The translations under genes and the position numbers were made by a program. From positions 46,779-110,778 of the forward strand of contig CAYGSU010000005.1 of the NCBI GenBank assembly GCA_964352715.1: DNA of 64,000 nt. The letters are read 5' to 3'. Origin of the DNA: JAVKBW01 sp964352715 (GTDB lineage Bacteria; Pseudomonadota; Alphaproteobacteria; UBA8366; Aestuariispiraceae). This document shows positions 26,607 to 35,709 of this stretch, piece after piece; positions within the stretch are counted from its first letter, which is position 1; every line of letters starts with the position of its first letter. Below the pieces are notes generated by a model that made no database searches, was not told the origin of the DNA, and saw nothing but the letters and a program-made list of their open reading frames with translations.

Positions 26607-27491
26607 CTACGGTGCCGGCTGGCCGCTGAACCCGGCCAGCGCGCGCACCTCGGCCGGCGTTTTACCTGCCTCACGCAAAGCGGCAATGGTCAGCGACCGT
26701 TGCCGTTTCGACAGGCGTTCGCCATCCGCATCGGTCAGAACCCTGTGATGGTGATAGGCGGGTTCCGGCAGGCCGAGCAGCGATTGCAGAATTCGGTGAA
26801 TGGCGGTCGCTTCCAGCAGGTCTGCACCGCGCGTCACCAGTGATATATGCTGTAGCCCGTCATCGACGGTGACAGACAGGTGATAGCTGGTCGGCACATC
26901 CTTGCGCCCCAGCACCACGTCGCCGCAGGCGGCGGGGTCGACCGCGATCACCCCGTGTTCCCGGTCGGTAAAGGATAACGGGCCGACCATCCGGGCCGCT
27001 TTTTCCATATCGAGGCGCAGCGCCGGCTGCTCTCCTGCGGCTTCCCGCTCGGTTATGTCCGCCCGGCTCAGAGTCTTGCAGGTGCCAGGGTAAAGCGGGC
27101 CATCCGGTCCGTGCGGGGCACTGGCGGATGCCGCGATTTCCTTGCGGGTGCAGAAACACGGATAGATCAGCCCGCCTTCCTCCAGTGAATGCAGAAAATG
27201 CTCGTACAGGCTGAAATGCTCCGACTGCCTTCGCACCGGCCCATCCCATTCGATGCCCAGCCATTCCAGATCGCGGTAGATGGCGTCTTCGAATTCAGGG
27301 CGGCATCGCCCCTGGTCGATGTCTTCGATACGCAGCAGAAACCGGCCGCCGGCGTTGCGCGCTGCCTGTTCCGCAAAAAGGGCGGAATAAACGCTGCCAA
27401 GATGCAGCAGCCCGGTCGGGCTGGGGGCGAAGCGCGTTGTTGCCGGCGGCATGTTCGGCTGGGCGCCGGCAGTGTGAAGACTATCGGTCAT
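26607..27491 (-). CDS. gluQ: Glutamyl-Q tRNA(Asp) synthetase
   Basis: The 294-residue enzyme resembles the catalytic half of glutamyl-tRNA synthetase and charges Glu onto the queuosine base of tRNA(Asp). The HIGH motif is modified as HLGS within RFAPSPTGLLHLGSV (about 22-36), and the KMSKS counterpart is RLSKRQ near residue 260. The zinc site is visible as C-x-C in YPCFCTRKE and a later Cys in LYPGTC. It lacks an anticodon-binding domain, which separates it from GltX. It is divergent from the AlkA-like gene. Confidence 0.93.
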   Translation of the reverse strand: MTDSLHTAGAQPNMPPATTRFAPSPTGLLHLGSVYSALFAEQAARNAGGRFLLRIEDIDQGRCRPEFEDAIYRDLEWLGIEWDGPVRRQSEHFSLYEHFLHSLEEGGLIYPCFCTRKEIAASASAPHGPDGPLYPGTCKTLSRADITEREAAGEQPALRLDMEKAARMVGPLSFTDREHGVIAVDPAACGDVVLGRKDVPTSYHLSVTVDDGLQHISLVTRGADLLEATAIHRILQSLLGLPEPAYHHHRVLTDADGERLSKRQRSLTIAALREAGKTPAEVRALAGFSGQPAP

Positions 27492-27549
27492 GGCGTTCCG
27501 ACTTGCTTTTTCGCACCGGCAAAGTCAACTGGATGGACGGAGCGGTGCA

Positions 27550-28164
27550 ATGATTGACGACACCATGATTCGAACCGGTATGGCGGCGCTGTCCGCCTGC
27601 GACGACGATGTTCGGCGCGGCGTTGACCGCGTCGGCCTGCCGTCGGCGCGCGGCCGTGACCCGGGTTTCGGGTCGCTTCTGTCGGCAATCGTTTCGCAGC
27701 AGGTCTCCAGGGAAGCCGCCGCCGCAATCTGGGGCCGGGTGCAGGCCCTGATGCCGACGGGATTGCCCGTAGAGTTTCTGTCGCATGACGATGACACTTT
27801 GCGCGGCGCCGGTCTGTCGCGTCCGAAAGTCGTCTATGCACGGGGATTGGCCGAGGCGATCGATACTGGTGTGCTGGATATGGAAGCGCTGGCCGCAATG
27901 CCGGATGAAGCGGTGATCGACGCCCTGTCGTCCCTGAAGGGGATCGGTCGCTGGACGGCGGAAGTTTACTGCCTGCATGCACTGGGCCGGCCTGATATCT
28001 TCCCCGCTGACGACCTTGCCCTGCTGGAAGCATTGCGGCGGCTTAAAGGGCTGGGCGAACGGCCGAAGCCAAAACAGGCGCGTGCAATGATTGCGCACTG
28101 GGCTCCCTGGCGAAGTGTCGGTTCGGTTTTTCTTTGGCATTATTATCGGGGCGCACCGCAATAG
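27550..28164 (+). CDS. DNA-3-methyladenine glycosylase (AlkA-like, HhH-GPD)
   Basis: The 204-residue protein is an HhH-GPD DNA glycosylase of the AlkA/MAG type, which removes alkylated purines. The helix-hairpin-helix is LKGIGRWTAEVY at about 136-147, and the catalytic Asp follows in FPADDLALL near 160. The ATG at 27550 has GGAG close upstream. No iron-sulfur cluster Cys motif of the Nth family is seen. The gene is opposite gluQ and is followed by an HNH gene after a 189-base gap. Confidence 0.9.
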   Translation: MIDDTMIRTGMAALSACDDDVRRGVDRVGLPSARGRDPGFGSLLSAIVSQQVSREAAAAIWGRVQALMPTGLPVEFLSHDDDTLRGAGLSRPKVVYARGLAEAIDTGVLDMEALAAMPDEAVIDALSSLKGIGRWTAEVYCLHALGRPDIFPADDLALLEALRRLKGLGERPKPKQARAMIAHWAPWRSVGSVFLWHYYRGAPQ

Positions 28165-28353
28165 CGCCGGTCGACTTGCCGGATCTGCTGCTGAGTCTGT
28201 CTGCATGGCATTTTGCTTACAAAATGATGATAATTTTAAACCGGCGGGTGCTAAAACTTGTGTATAAAAAAGGAATCCGTCTAGTATTTGCGCATCATTC
28301 AAGTAAGGGCGTTGGCAGTTTGCAAATCGACGCAAGAAAAAGGATGGTAAAAG

Positions 28354-28914
28354 ATGACGGTCGCTTTCGAACAACAGCCCACTCTGGTGTTGAATGCCGA
28401 CTTCAGGCCGTTGAGCTATTTCCCGCTTTCGGTCTGGTCCTGGCAGGATACGGTAAAGGCTGTGATCGCCGACCGCGTATCGGTGCTTAGCGAATACGAT
28501 ACCCAGATTCACAGCCCCAGCTTCGCGATGGCCCTGCCCAGCGTTATCGCGCTGCGCGACTATATCAAACCCGGAAGAAAGCCTGCTTTCACAAGGTTCA
28601 ATGTGTTTCTGCGCGACCGGCTGGTGTGCCAGTATTGCGGCGAACCCTACCCGGCACATGAACTGACCTTCGATCATGTGGTGCCGCGCAGCCAGGGTGG
28701 CCGCACCACCTGGCAAAATGTCGTGTCCGCGTGTTCAGCCTGCAATCTTCGCAAGGGCGGTCGAACACCCAGGCAGGCCGGCATGCCGCTGCTGGCCGAA
28801 GCGGTAGAACCCAGCACTTATATCCTGCTTGAGCATGGCCGGTCGTTCCCGCCGAATTTTCTGCACGAAAGCTGGAACGATTACCTTTACTGGGATACCG
28901 AACTGGAACGGTAA
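28354..28914 (+). CDS. HNH endonuclease
   Basis: The 186-residue protein has an HNH domain at about residues 88-135: CQYCG, then the DHVVPRSQGG metal-binding motif, then NVVSACSACNLRKGG with the second Cys pair. The first 80 residues form a family-typical N-terminus (LVLNADFRPLSYFPLSVWSWQDTVKAVIADR). This single-domain HNH family is broad in proteobacteria and sits near replication and repair genes as here. Its target is unknown. The preceding 189 bases hold its promoter, not resolved by eye. Confidence 0.9.
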   Translation: MTVAFEQQPTLVLNADFRPLSYFPLSVWSWQDTVKAVIADRVSVLSEYDTQIHSPSFAMALPSVIALRDYIKPGRKPAFTRFNVFLRDRLVCQYCGEPYPAHELTFDHVVPRSQGGRTTWQNVVSACSACNLRKGGRTPRQAGMPLLAEAVEPSTYILLEHGRSFPPNFLHESWNDYLYWDTELER

Positions 28915-28956
28915 TCCCGCTTCCGACCCGCGATTCACATTTGTTTTGCCTGGGGA

Positions 28957-30306
28957 ATGGGATTGGTTTATGCCGGTTCCGCCATGGTGAAAATTCCTGA
29001 CCTTGATGACAAAGGCTTGCGGCAATCGCTCTGGGCGGCGACCGCTGAACCGGCGCCTGATTGCCCGCCGCTTGCCGGAGAGCGAAAGGCCGATGTGCTG
29101 GTTGTCGGCGCGGGGTTCGCGGGCCTGTCGGCAGCCTTGCATCTGGCTGAAAAGGGCGTCGACGTCGTTGTTCTTGAAGCGGTCGAGCCGGGGTGGGGCG
29201 CATCGGGCCGCAACGGGGGTCAGGTTATCTCCGGCCTGAAGGATGATCTGAGCGGTTTGGAAAAACAGTTCAGGCCGGATCAGATCGAGCGAATGAAGGC
29301 GTTTGCCCGCACGACAGGCGATGTGCCTTTCAAGCTGATTGAAAAACACGGCATTGCCTGCGATGCGGTCCGCGCCGGCTGGATTCAGGGCGCCCACGGT
29401 CCCGCAGCCGCTGACCAGATGCGCCGCAAGGCCGAAACGCAGGCCGCGGCCGGCGGCGATGTCGCCTTTCTGGACGCTGATGATGTGCAACGGCTGACTG
29501 GTACACGCTGGTATCACGGCGCATTTCTCGATCGCCGTGGCGGTACTTTGCAGCCGTTGAGTTATGCCCGCGGCTTGGCCAGGGCGGCCATCAGTGCCGG
29601 TGTCGAACTGCACGGATACTCGCCGGTTGTCTCGCTTGATCGTCAGGACGGGGTCTGGCTCGCGAAAACAGAATCCGGCGCATCGTGCCGCGCCGAGAAG
29701 GTGCTGCTGTGCACTAACGGGTATTCCGATCTGGCGAACCTTGTACCGCAGATCACTCAGTCGGTCGTGCCGTTCTACAGCTACCAGTGCGCGACGGCAC
29801 CGCTGTCTGACAATCTTCGCAAGTCAATTCTGACAGAGGGGCACGGCGTATCGGAAACCCGACGTGTCCTGAGCTATTTCAGGCTCGATTCCGAAGGCCG
29901 GTTCCTCATGGGCGCGCGCGGTGCAATTGACGGATCGCTGGAAAACTCCGCGTTCAATCTCGCCCGAGAACGGCTGGCCCAACTCTTTCCGGTGTTGCGT
30001 GATGAGCCGCTGGAATACTTCTGGAACGGCCGTGTCGCCGTAACGACCGACCATCTGCCCCGGTTCGTCGAACCGACGCCCGGTCTGCATGCGGCGCTGG
30101 GATGGAATGGCCGCGGCGTTGCGATGACCAGCGCCATGGGACCTGTCATCGCCGACTGGCTGACCGGAAAACCGGGTGACGAATTGCCGGTTCCTGTTAC
30201 CAGGGTGCGGCCTATTCCGTTTCACGGCATGCGGCTCGTGGCGGCAAGGATGATCGTCGGCTGGAAGGATTTTCAGGACAAACGGGAACGCAAACCGGCC
30301 GCTTGA
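28957..30306 (+). CDS. FAD-dependent oxidoreductase (DAO family, PuuB-like)
   Basis: The 449-residue flavoprotein belongs to the D-amino-acid-oxidase superfamily. The dinucleotide loop VVGAGFAGLSAALHLAEKG is at about 48-66 and the GWGASGRNGGQ motif at about 80-90 is the mark of the gamma-glutamylputrescine oxidase (PuuB) branch. The C-terminal GWNGRGVAMTSAMG helps bind FAD. Substrate is likely an amine or amino acid. No puu genes flank it, so the pathway is open. An internal Met at 28984 is an alternative start. Confidence 0.85.
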   Translation: MGLVYAGSAMVKIPDLDDKGLRQSLWAATAEPAPDCPPLAGERKADVLVVGAGFAGLSAALHLAEKGVDVVVLEAVEPGWGASGRNGGQVISGLKDDLSGLEKQFRPDQIERMKAFARTTGDVPFKLIEKHGIACDAVRAGWIQGAHGPAAADQMRRKAETQAAAGGDVAFLDADDVQRLTGTRWYHGAFLDRRGGTLQPLSYARGLARAAISAGVELHGYSPVVSLDRQDGVWLAKTESGASCRAEKVLLCTNGYSDLANLVPQITQSVVPFYSYQCATAPLSDNLRKSILTEGHGVSETRRVLSYFRLDSEGRFLMGARGAIDGSLENSAFNLARERLAQLFPVLRDEPLEYFWNGRVAVTTDHLPRFVEPTPGLHAALGWNGRGVAMTSAMGPVIADWLTGKPGDELPVPVTRVRPIPFHGMRLVAARMIVGWKDFQDKRERKPAA

Positions 30307-30314
30307 GAAACGTC

Positions 30315-30890
30315 CTAGATGCGCTCTGAGAGCCAGATCGCCAGTTTCGATGCCCGCTTGATGGCAGCACTCAGCACCGGGTAGCCAACCGCCTGCTCGG
30401 CGCCGTGTTCGTAGCCGATGTCGCGATGTTCAAGCTCTTCCGCCCTGAATTCCTCGATCGTGGCTTTGAGATCGGCTTCGTCTTCTCCCAGCCGATTTGC
30501 CTGAGTGGCATAGTGTTCGTCGATCACTTCCTCTACCGCCACCGTACAGGCCATGGCCGCCTTTTCGCCCATCAGGGCGGTGGCTGCGCCAAGCGCATAG
30601 CCGGCGACATGCCAGATCGGCGTTAATGCCGTCGGGCGTACCCGGCGGTCGATGATCATCTTGCTGAACGTGTCGAGGTGACGCTGTTCCTGTTCGGCCA
30701 TTTCACGGATGACCGGCCCGCTCGGTCGGTTTGCCAGAATGGAAAGCTGGCCGGCGTAAATGCGGGCGGCGCCGTATTCCCCCGCCTGGTCGACGCGTAT
30801 CATCGCGCTGACATCGCTTGCCGGTTTCGGGTCACCCGGCAGATAGGCCGGTCCCGGCTTTACAGACGTATTGCGGTCGGTCGTGGTCAC
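30315..30890 (-). CDS. coq7: Demethoxyubiquinone hydroxylase (COQ7 family)
   Basis: The 191-residue protein is a di-iron monooxygenase that makes the penultimate hydroxylation of ubiquinone. The ferritin-like ligands are present: Glu in DQAGEYGAARIY near 35, EQEQRHLD near 67, EEVIDEHYA near 120 and EELEHRDIG near 152. It ends on the hydrophobic surface of the membrane. Start overlaps the end of dsbB by 4 bases (ATGA). It converges on the flavoprotein gene with 8 bases between. Ubiquinone is thus a respiratory quinone here. Confidence 0.93.
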   Translation of the reverse strand: MTTTDRNTSVKPGPAYLPGDPKPASDVSAMIRVDQAGEYGAARIYAGQLSILANRPSGPVIREMAEQEQRHLDTFSKMIIDRRVRPTALTPIWHVAGYALGAATALMGEKAAMACTVAVEEVIDEHYATQANRLGEDEADLKATIEEFRAEELEHRDIGYEHGAEQAVGYPVLSAAIKRASKLAIWLSERI

Positions 30891-31396
30891 TTGCGTTCTC
30901 CGTTTATCAATACGGCCAGAACATAGGCAGTCGTCGCCAGTGATATCAGCGCGTTATACGCGGCCATAGACAGGCCGAAGAATGACCACGCCACTTCATC
31001 GCAGCGCGGTGGCGGCGCTTCCGTCAGCATTGAAGATAGATCCGAAAGACTGGTCGGCAAGGAAGACCCGGTACAAGAAGCCGGACCCTGCCAGTAGCCG
31101 TATTCGACGCCGACATGAAACCCGGCCACGCCGGCCCCTGACAGGATGCAAACGGCCGCCAGGGCGGAGGTAACGTTCTGCAATCGCGGCTTCCGGCCCA
31201 GGTAGCAGCCGGCGGCCGATATGCCGAGGGCAAGCCACCAGGCGAGCCGCTGATATTCGCATAACTGGCAGGGTGCCAGACCATCGACATATTCGAAGTA
31301 ATAGGCGCTGCCCAGCATCGACGCACTGGTCAGCATGATAAGCAGCGGCATGTAAGCCGGCAGCAACCAGGTTTCCGCTTCAAGCAGTTTGTTCAT
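30887..31396 (-). CDS. dsbB: Disulfide bond formation protein B family
   Basis: The 169-residue inner-membrane protein oxidises DsbA and passes electrons to quinone. Four helices and two periplasmic loops are seen. The first loop carries the redox pair C-x-x-C in APCQLCEYQR (near residue 45) and the second a Cys pair framed by ASCTGSS and PPRCDEVAW (near 108 and 135). The ATG at 31396 is preferred over an upstream one that lies inside the yqaA end. Overlap with coq7 suggests a coupled pair. Confidence 0.88.
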   Translation of the reverse strand: MNKLLEAETWLLPAYMPLLIMLTSASMLGSAYYFEYVDGLAPCQLCEYQRLAWWLALGISAAGCYLGRKPRLQNVTSALAAVCILSGAGVAGFHVGVEYGYWQGPASCTGSSLPTSLSDLSSMLTEAPPPRCDEVAWSFFGLSMAAYNALISLATTAYVLAVLINGERK

Positions 31397-31412
31397 GGAT
31401 CGACCGTCCAAC

Positions 31413-32015
31413 CTACAGGGCAAGTTTCAGCGCAACAAATCCGCCGACCAGCAAAATGAAGAATACCGCCGTCATCAGGCCGAACCGTTCTTCAATCAGA
31501 CGGCGGACACTTGGTCCGAACCGCCAGAGCAAAGCCGCGACCAGAAAGAACCGAACACCGCGGCTACCGATGGACGCCAGCATGAAGGTTGTAAAATCAA
31601 GATGCAACGCACCCGATGCGATGGTGACGATTTTATAGGGCAGAGGCGTCAAGCCGCCACCGATAACGATCAGCCAACCATGTTCCGTGAAGGCATCGGC
31701 CAGATTGTCCAGCGCATCGGCATGGCCATAGAATTCAGCGATCGGGCGACCGATCGTATCCATCAGCCCATAGCCGATGTAATAGCCGAATGCGCCGCCT
31801 GCGACACTGGCGATCGTGCAGACAAACGCGATGTGAAAGGCGCGATGCCGCGCAGCCAGTATCAGCGGGATCAGCAGAACATCGGGCGGGATGGGAAAGA
31901 AACTGCTTTCAATGAAGGAAACGGCGGCCAGCCACCAAATCGCATGCCGGTGGCCGGCAAGACTCATCGTCCAGTCGTATAGCCGCCGCAACGGCGAAAG
32001 TAGAGCCTGGACCAT
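31413..32015 (-). CDS. YqaA-family (VTT/DedA-like) membrane protein
   Basis: The 200-residue protein has a short cytoplasmic start and about five hydrophobic segments in the VTT/DedA pattern. The conserved parts are FIESSFFPIPPDVLLIPL near 35-52, the GAFGYYIGYGL glycine motif near 80 and GGLTPLPYKIVTIASGAL near 120-137. DedA relatives are lipid flippases or scramblases; YqaA's own role is unsettled. It is first in the yqaA-dsbB-coq7 run and divergent from mdh. Confidence 0.88.
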   Translation of the reverse strand: MVQALLSPLRRLYDWTMSLAGHRHAIWWLAAVSFIESSFFPIPPDVLLIPLILAARHRAFHIAFVCTIASVAGGAFGYYIGYGLMDTIGRPIAEFYGHADALDNLADAFTEHGWLIVIGGGLTPLPYKIVTIASGALHLDFTTFMLASIGSRGVRFFLVAALLWRFGPSVRRLIEERFGLMTAVFFILLVGGFVALKLAL

Positions 32016-32337
32016 TTATGCCGGTTTCCTTGAGAAAACAGATGACCCGTTGTCCCGAATTTCGTGCAACTATTCAACCCGGCAGTTTCCGGGACATCTA
32101 TTGGTATCAATTTGCGTGCTTTTTATGAACCAGCCCTTGCTCGCGAATCGTGTTTCCTGTACCAAAGATCAAGGAAAAACAGGGATTTTCTTCACATTGC
32201 CCAAGGTTCTGTCGGAATTGCCGGCACAAAGGTACAGGGGAGGCGCAAGGTCTCTGTGGAATCGAGTCTAATGCTAGTTAGTGGTAATTTCTCTGGATTG
32301 GTCTCACGCTTCTGTTCACTCAAGGGGACATAATTTA
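32016..32337. other. Intergenic region between yqaA and mdh
   Basis: This 322-base stretch separates the divergent yqaA and mdh genes and must hold both promoters. It is AT-richer than the genes around it. A purine-rich site (AAGGGGA) lies just before the mdh ATG. I found no convincing -35/-10 pair, RNA gene or open frame with a start signal. Confidence 0.5.
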
Positions 32338-33587
32338 ATGGCACGTAATAAAATTGCGCTTGTCGGCGCGGGAAATATCGGTGGTACGCTTGCACTGCTT
32401 GCGGGGTTGAAGGATCTTGGCGACGTCACTCTGTTCGACATCGTCGATGGTGTTCCTCAGGGCAAGGCGCTGGATATTGCGCAGAGCGCGCCGGTTGAAG
32501 GGTTCGACGCTTCCGTAAAGGGCGCGAATTCCTACACCGGAATCAAGGGTGCTGATGTCGTAATCGTCACGGCGGGTGTTGCGCGCAAGCCGGGCATGAG
32601 TCGCGACGACCTTATCGGCATTAACACCAGCGTTATGAAATCGGTCGGCGAAGGCATCAAGAAAAATTGCCCGAACGCCTTTGTGATCTGCATCACCAAC
32701 CCGCTCGATGTGATGGTTGGCGTTTTGCAGCGCGCTGCGGGTCTGCCGACGAACAAAGTGGTCGGCATGGCCGGTGTTCTGGATTCGGCGCGTTTCAGAT
32801 GTTTCCTGGCGGAAGAGTTCCGCGTATCGGTCGAAGACGTATCGGCCTTCGTTCTCGGCGGCCATGGCGACACGATGGTGCCGCTGGTCCGTTATTCGAC
32901 GGTCGCAGGCATTCCGGTTCCCGATCTCGTGAAAATGGGCTGGTCGACCAAGAAGCGCATCGCCGATATCGTTCAGCGGACGCGCGATGGCGGGGCTGAA
33001 ATCGTCGGCCTGTTGAAAACCGGGTCGGCCTACTATGCGCCGGCGGCATCGGCGATTGAAATGGCTGAATCCTACCTCAAGGACAAGAAGCGGCTGCTGC
33101 CCTGTGCTGCGTACTGCAACGGTCCATACGGGTTGAAGGGTCTGTATGTCGGCGTGCCGGTTGTGATCGGTGCGGGTGGCGTTGAACGGATTGTCGAAAT
33201 CAAACTGTCGGCGCCGGAACGCAAGATGTTCCAGAAGTCGGTCGATGCGGTCGTGACCCTAAATGCCGTCGTTGCCAAGCTCGGCAGTGGCAGCAAGACC
33301 ACAGCGAAAAAGGCATCCGCCAAGAAGGCGTCTGCGAAGAAGGCGTCTGCAAAGAAGGCATCTGCAAAGAAGGCGTCGGCAACGAAGGNNNNNNNNNNNN
33401 NNNNNNNNNNNNNNNNNNNNNNNNNNNNNNNNNNNNNNNNNNNNNNNNNNNNNNNNNNNNNNNNNNNNNNNNNNNNNNNNNNNNNNNNAAAAAGGCCGCT
33501 CTTGGCAAGGCTCCGGCTGTCGCAACCAACGCAGCGCCGGCCGCACCGGCTGTTCAAGCCAGCGCAGCACCGGCCGATAAGTCGTAA
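32338..33587 (+). CDS. mdh: Malate dehydrogenase with AKKAS repeat tail (interrupted by gap)
   Basis: The enzyme oxidises malate to oxaloacetate with NAD. The core is standard lactate/malate-dehydrogenase: Rossmann GAGNIGGT at 9-16, VTAGVARKPGMSRDDL near 77-92, and the catalytic His in GGHGDTMVP near 174-182. The core ends near residue 320, the usual length, but the frame runs on into five AKKAS repeats (323-347) and then the N run at 33389-33488. After the gap the frame aaa-aag-gcc continues KKAALGKAPAVATNAAPAAP to a TAA at 33585-33587. The 100 N are a placeholder, so the frame shift across them is an artefact and the true tail length is unknown. A hairpin terminator follows. Confidence 0.9.
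33304..33388 (+). repeat. 15-bp tandem repeat encoding AKKAS in mdh
   Basis: Five in-frame 15-base units (33304, 33319, 33334, 33349 and 33364) each encode AKKAS with mostly synonymous changes between copies, and a partial sixth (A-T-K) enters the assembly gap. The repeat probably caused the assembly break. It resembles the Lys/Ala-rich repeats of histone H1-like proteins in composition. Confidence 0.9.
33389..33488. other. Assembly gap (100 N)
   Basis: A run of exactly 100 N in the mdh tail repeat; the length is probably a scaffolding placeholder. Confidence 0.98.
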
Positions 33588-33600
33588 GCAAACCGGGTTG

Positions 33601-33640
33601 ACCGCATGGGCTAAGGCTATGGCCCATGCGGTTTACTCTG
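33601..33640 (+). terminator. Putative terminator after mdh
   Basis: ACCGCATGGGC (33601-33611) pairs perfectly with GCCCATGCGGT (33622-33632) around a 10-base loop, 13 bases after the mdh stop. It is followed by TTTACTCTGTT, a weak U tract, so read-through into the next gene is possible. Confidence 0.55.
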
Positions 33641-33761
33641 TTGGCAGCAAGCAGGCGGCACTGCCGGCAATCGATACAATCAATCGCGGGGATGAACGCT
33701 GAGCCGGCGCGGGTCCGATACGTCTGAGGCCGATGGCTTCTATGACACGGCCGCCCGTGCG

Positions 33762-35480
33762 ATGGCCGACGGCGATGGGCCGGCAACGGTCGTCGCCCTG
33801 CAATCCGCCCTTGCCGCCGATCCGGGCCATGTGCCGTCACTTACCTTGATGGCGCAACTGGCGCATGCTTCGGGCGCTGTCGACAAGGCGTGTTCCCTGA
33901 TGCGTCAGGCAGCCCGGCTGGACCCGGAAAACCCGAAAACCCTGTACACATTCGGTGCGCTGCTGCTGGCGCTGGATCGTGCGGACGAGGCCGTTCAGCC
34001 ACTGGAGCGGGCGCTTGAGCTGGATGCGACTCTGGCCGAAGCATCGGTGGCGCTTGGAAACCTGTCGCGCAGCAAAGGCCGCTGGTCGGATGCCGCCGCT
34101 TACTACGAACAGGCCCTGAAGGCGCGTCCCAGCCTTTCGGAAGTGGAAACCAATCTCGGTGCGGTGCGGCTGGCCCAGGGCGATCAGGACGCCGCCATTC
34201 GCCATCACCGGAAGGCCATTGCGCTGAAGCCGGATTTCGATCTGGCCCATCACAACCTTCTGCTGTCGCTTCACTATAGTGAAGCGGTTTCGGCCGTTGA
34301 TCTGTTCGAGGCGCATCGCAACTGGGGTCGGGCGGTTGAAGCCGTGATATCGCCCCTTGCGCCGCCGGCCGTGGCCGACGATCCGGATCGGCCGATCAGG
34401 CTTGGCATCCTTTCGCCGGATTTCAACAATCACCCGGTCAGCCAGTTCTTCCGGTCCTACCTTCTGGGCCGGGACCGGACCGCCGGCCCGGTCACCCTCT
34501 ACAGCGCCAGCGCCAAAAGAGATCAGGTGACGAAGGCGCTGGTCGACAATTGCGACGGCTACAAACAGGTTGAACGCTTGAACGATGCCGATCTCGCCGC
34601 GATGATCCGCGCGGACGGGATCGATATTCTGGTGGATCTTTCCGGCCATACGGCGGCAACTCGCATCAAGGTTTTCGCCTGCCGGCCCGCCGCAGTTCAG
34701 GCGACCTGGATCGGCTATCCGGACACCACGGGTCTTGCGCGTGTCGATTATCGGATAACGGATGATGTCGCCGACCCGAAAGGGGCCGCAGACAGCCTGG
34801 CGACGGAAAAGCTGTTCCGACTGCCGGGCGGTTTCCTCTGCTACCATCCGCCGGAAGATGCGCCGGACTTGGCCGAAAAACCGGTCGTCGACCGGCCGGT
34901 AACCTTTGCATCCTTCAACAATCTGTCGAAAGTAACGCCTGCCGCCATCGGTCTATGGTCGGAAATCCTGAAGCAGGTTCCAGGCAGCCGTTTGATGGTC
35001 AAGGCACGATCGCTGAACGACGATGCCACCTGTGACCGTTTGCGCACGGCGTTTGAAACACACGGTGTTGCTGCCAGGCGGCTCGATATACGGCGCCATG
35101 CCGTCGGCATGCCGGCGCATTACGGCGCGTATAACGAAGTCGATATCGCCCTGGACACCTTCCCCTATAACGGCACGACGACGACCTGCGATGCATTGTG
35201 GATGGGCGTGCCCGTCGTTTGCCTGTCGGGCGATCGCCATGCCGGCCGGGTTTCCGCCAGTCTGCTTCACCGGCTGGGCCTGGATAACTGGGTTGCGGCA
35301 ACACCCCGGAGTTATGTCGATATTGCGGTCAGGGCTGCATCGGACCGGACCGGTCTGGCAGCGTTGCAGCGCGGTCTTCGGGCGCGCATGGCCGGGTCGC
35401 CGCTGGTTGACTGTGAAGATTTCGCGAAACGGATGGACAGTGCTTTTCGTACAATGTGGAGCATGGCATGTACGGATTAG
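33762..35480 (+). CDS. TPR protein with O-GlcNAc-transferase-like (GT41) domain
   Basis: The 572-residue protein has TPR helices over about residues 1-170 and a GT41 glycosyltransferase domain over about 200-570. Catalytic-site counterparts of human OGT are present: H224 in SPDFNNHPVS (OGT H498 region) and K390 in FNNLSKVTP (OGT K842), with the GYPDTTG and LDTFPYNGTTTTCDALW blocks. Human-type OGT uses UDP-GlcNAc to modify Ser/Thr; bacterial relatives vary. The ATG at 33762 cuts into a first TPR helix; the same frame is open about 25 codons upstream with no standard start except CTG. Its place in a TCA cluster is unusual. It is not needed for the cycle. Confidence 0.85.
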   Translation: MADGDGPATVVALQSALAADPGHVPSLTLMAQLAHASGAVDKACSLMRQAARLDPENPKTLYTFGALLLALDRADEAVQPLERALELDATLAEASVALGNLSRSKGRWSDAAAYYEQALKARPSLSEVETNLGAVRLAQGDQDAAIRHHRKAIALKPDFDLAHHNLLLSLHYSEAVSAVDLFEAHRNWGRAVEAVISPLAPPAVADDPDRPIRLGILSPDFNNHPVSQFFRSYLLGRDRTAGPVTLYSASAKRDQVTKALVDNCDGYKQVERLNDADLAAMIRADGIDILVDLSGHTAATRIKVFACRPAAVQATWIGYPDTTGLARVDYRITDDVADPKGAADSLATEKLFRLPGGFLCYHPPEDAPDLAEKPVVDRPVTFASFNNLSKVTPAAIGLWSEILKQVPGSRLMVKARSLNDDATCDRLRTAFETHGVAARRLDIRRHAVGMPAHYGAYNEVDIALDTFPYNGTTTTCDALWMGVPVVCLSGDRHAGRVSASLLHRLGLDNWVAATPRSYVDIAVRAASDRTGLAALQRGLRARMAGSPLVDCEDFAKRMDSAFRTMWSMACTD

Positions 35481-35709
35481 CTGGGGCGTGCATCGCATCG
35501 CGTGTTGCGCGTCTACGACAGGCTGTTAAAGTAATGCACGAATGTGGACCGCTCGGTCATCTCGGGGATTTTAATTCGCGAATCGAACAACAGGCAAAGA
35601 AGCAATCGGATAGGGGCGGGCCGGCACAAGCCAGCCGCCTTCGGCAAGCCGCCTCCCTAGCCAGCAGCAAACGCTTTATCGAATTTCATTATGGGGAAGT
35701 CGTGGAATC

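Noticed and set aside
27481..28716. 411-codon open frame on the minus strand
   Set aside because: It runs antisense across the AlkA-like and HNH genes, both of which have intact motifs.
33304..33388. CRISPR or satellite reading of the 15-base tandem repeat
   Set aside because: The repeats are contiguous, in frame and vary at third codon positions, so they are a coding repeat.
33489..33702. Continuation of the mdh frame across the N run to 33702
   Set aside because: It holds only if the gap is exactly 100 bases. The shifted frame gives KKAALGKAPAVATNAAP with a stop at 33587 and matches the Ala/Lys tail better.
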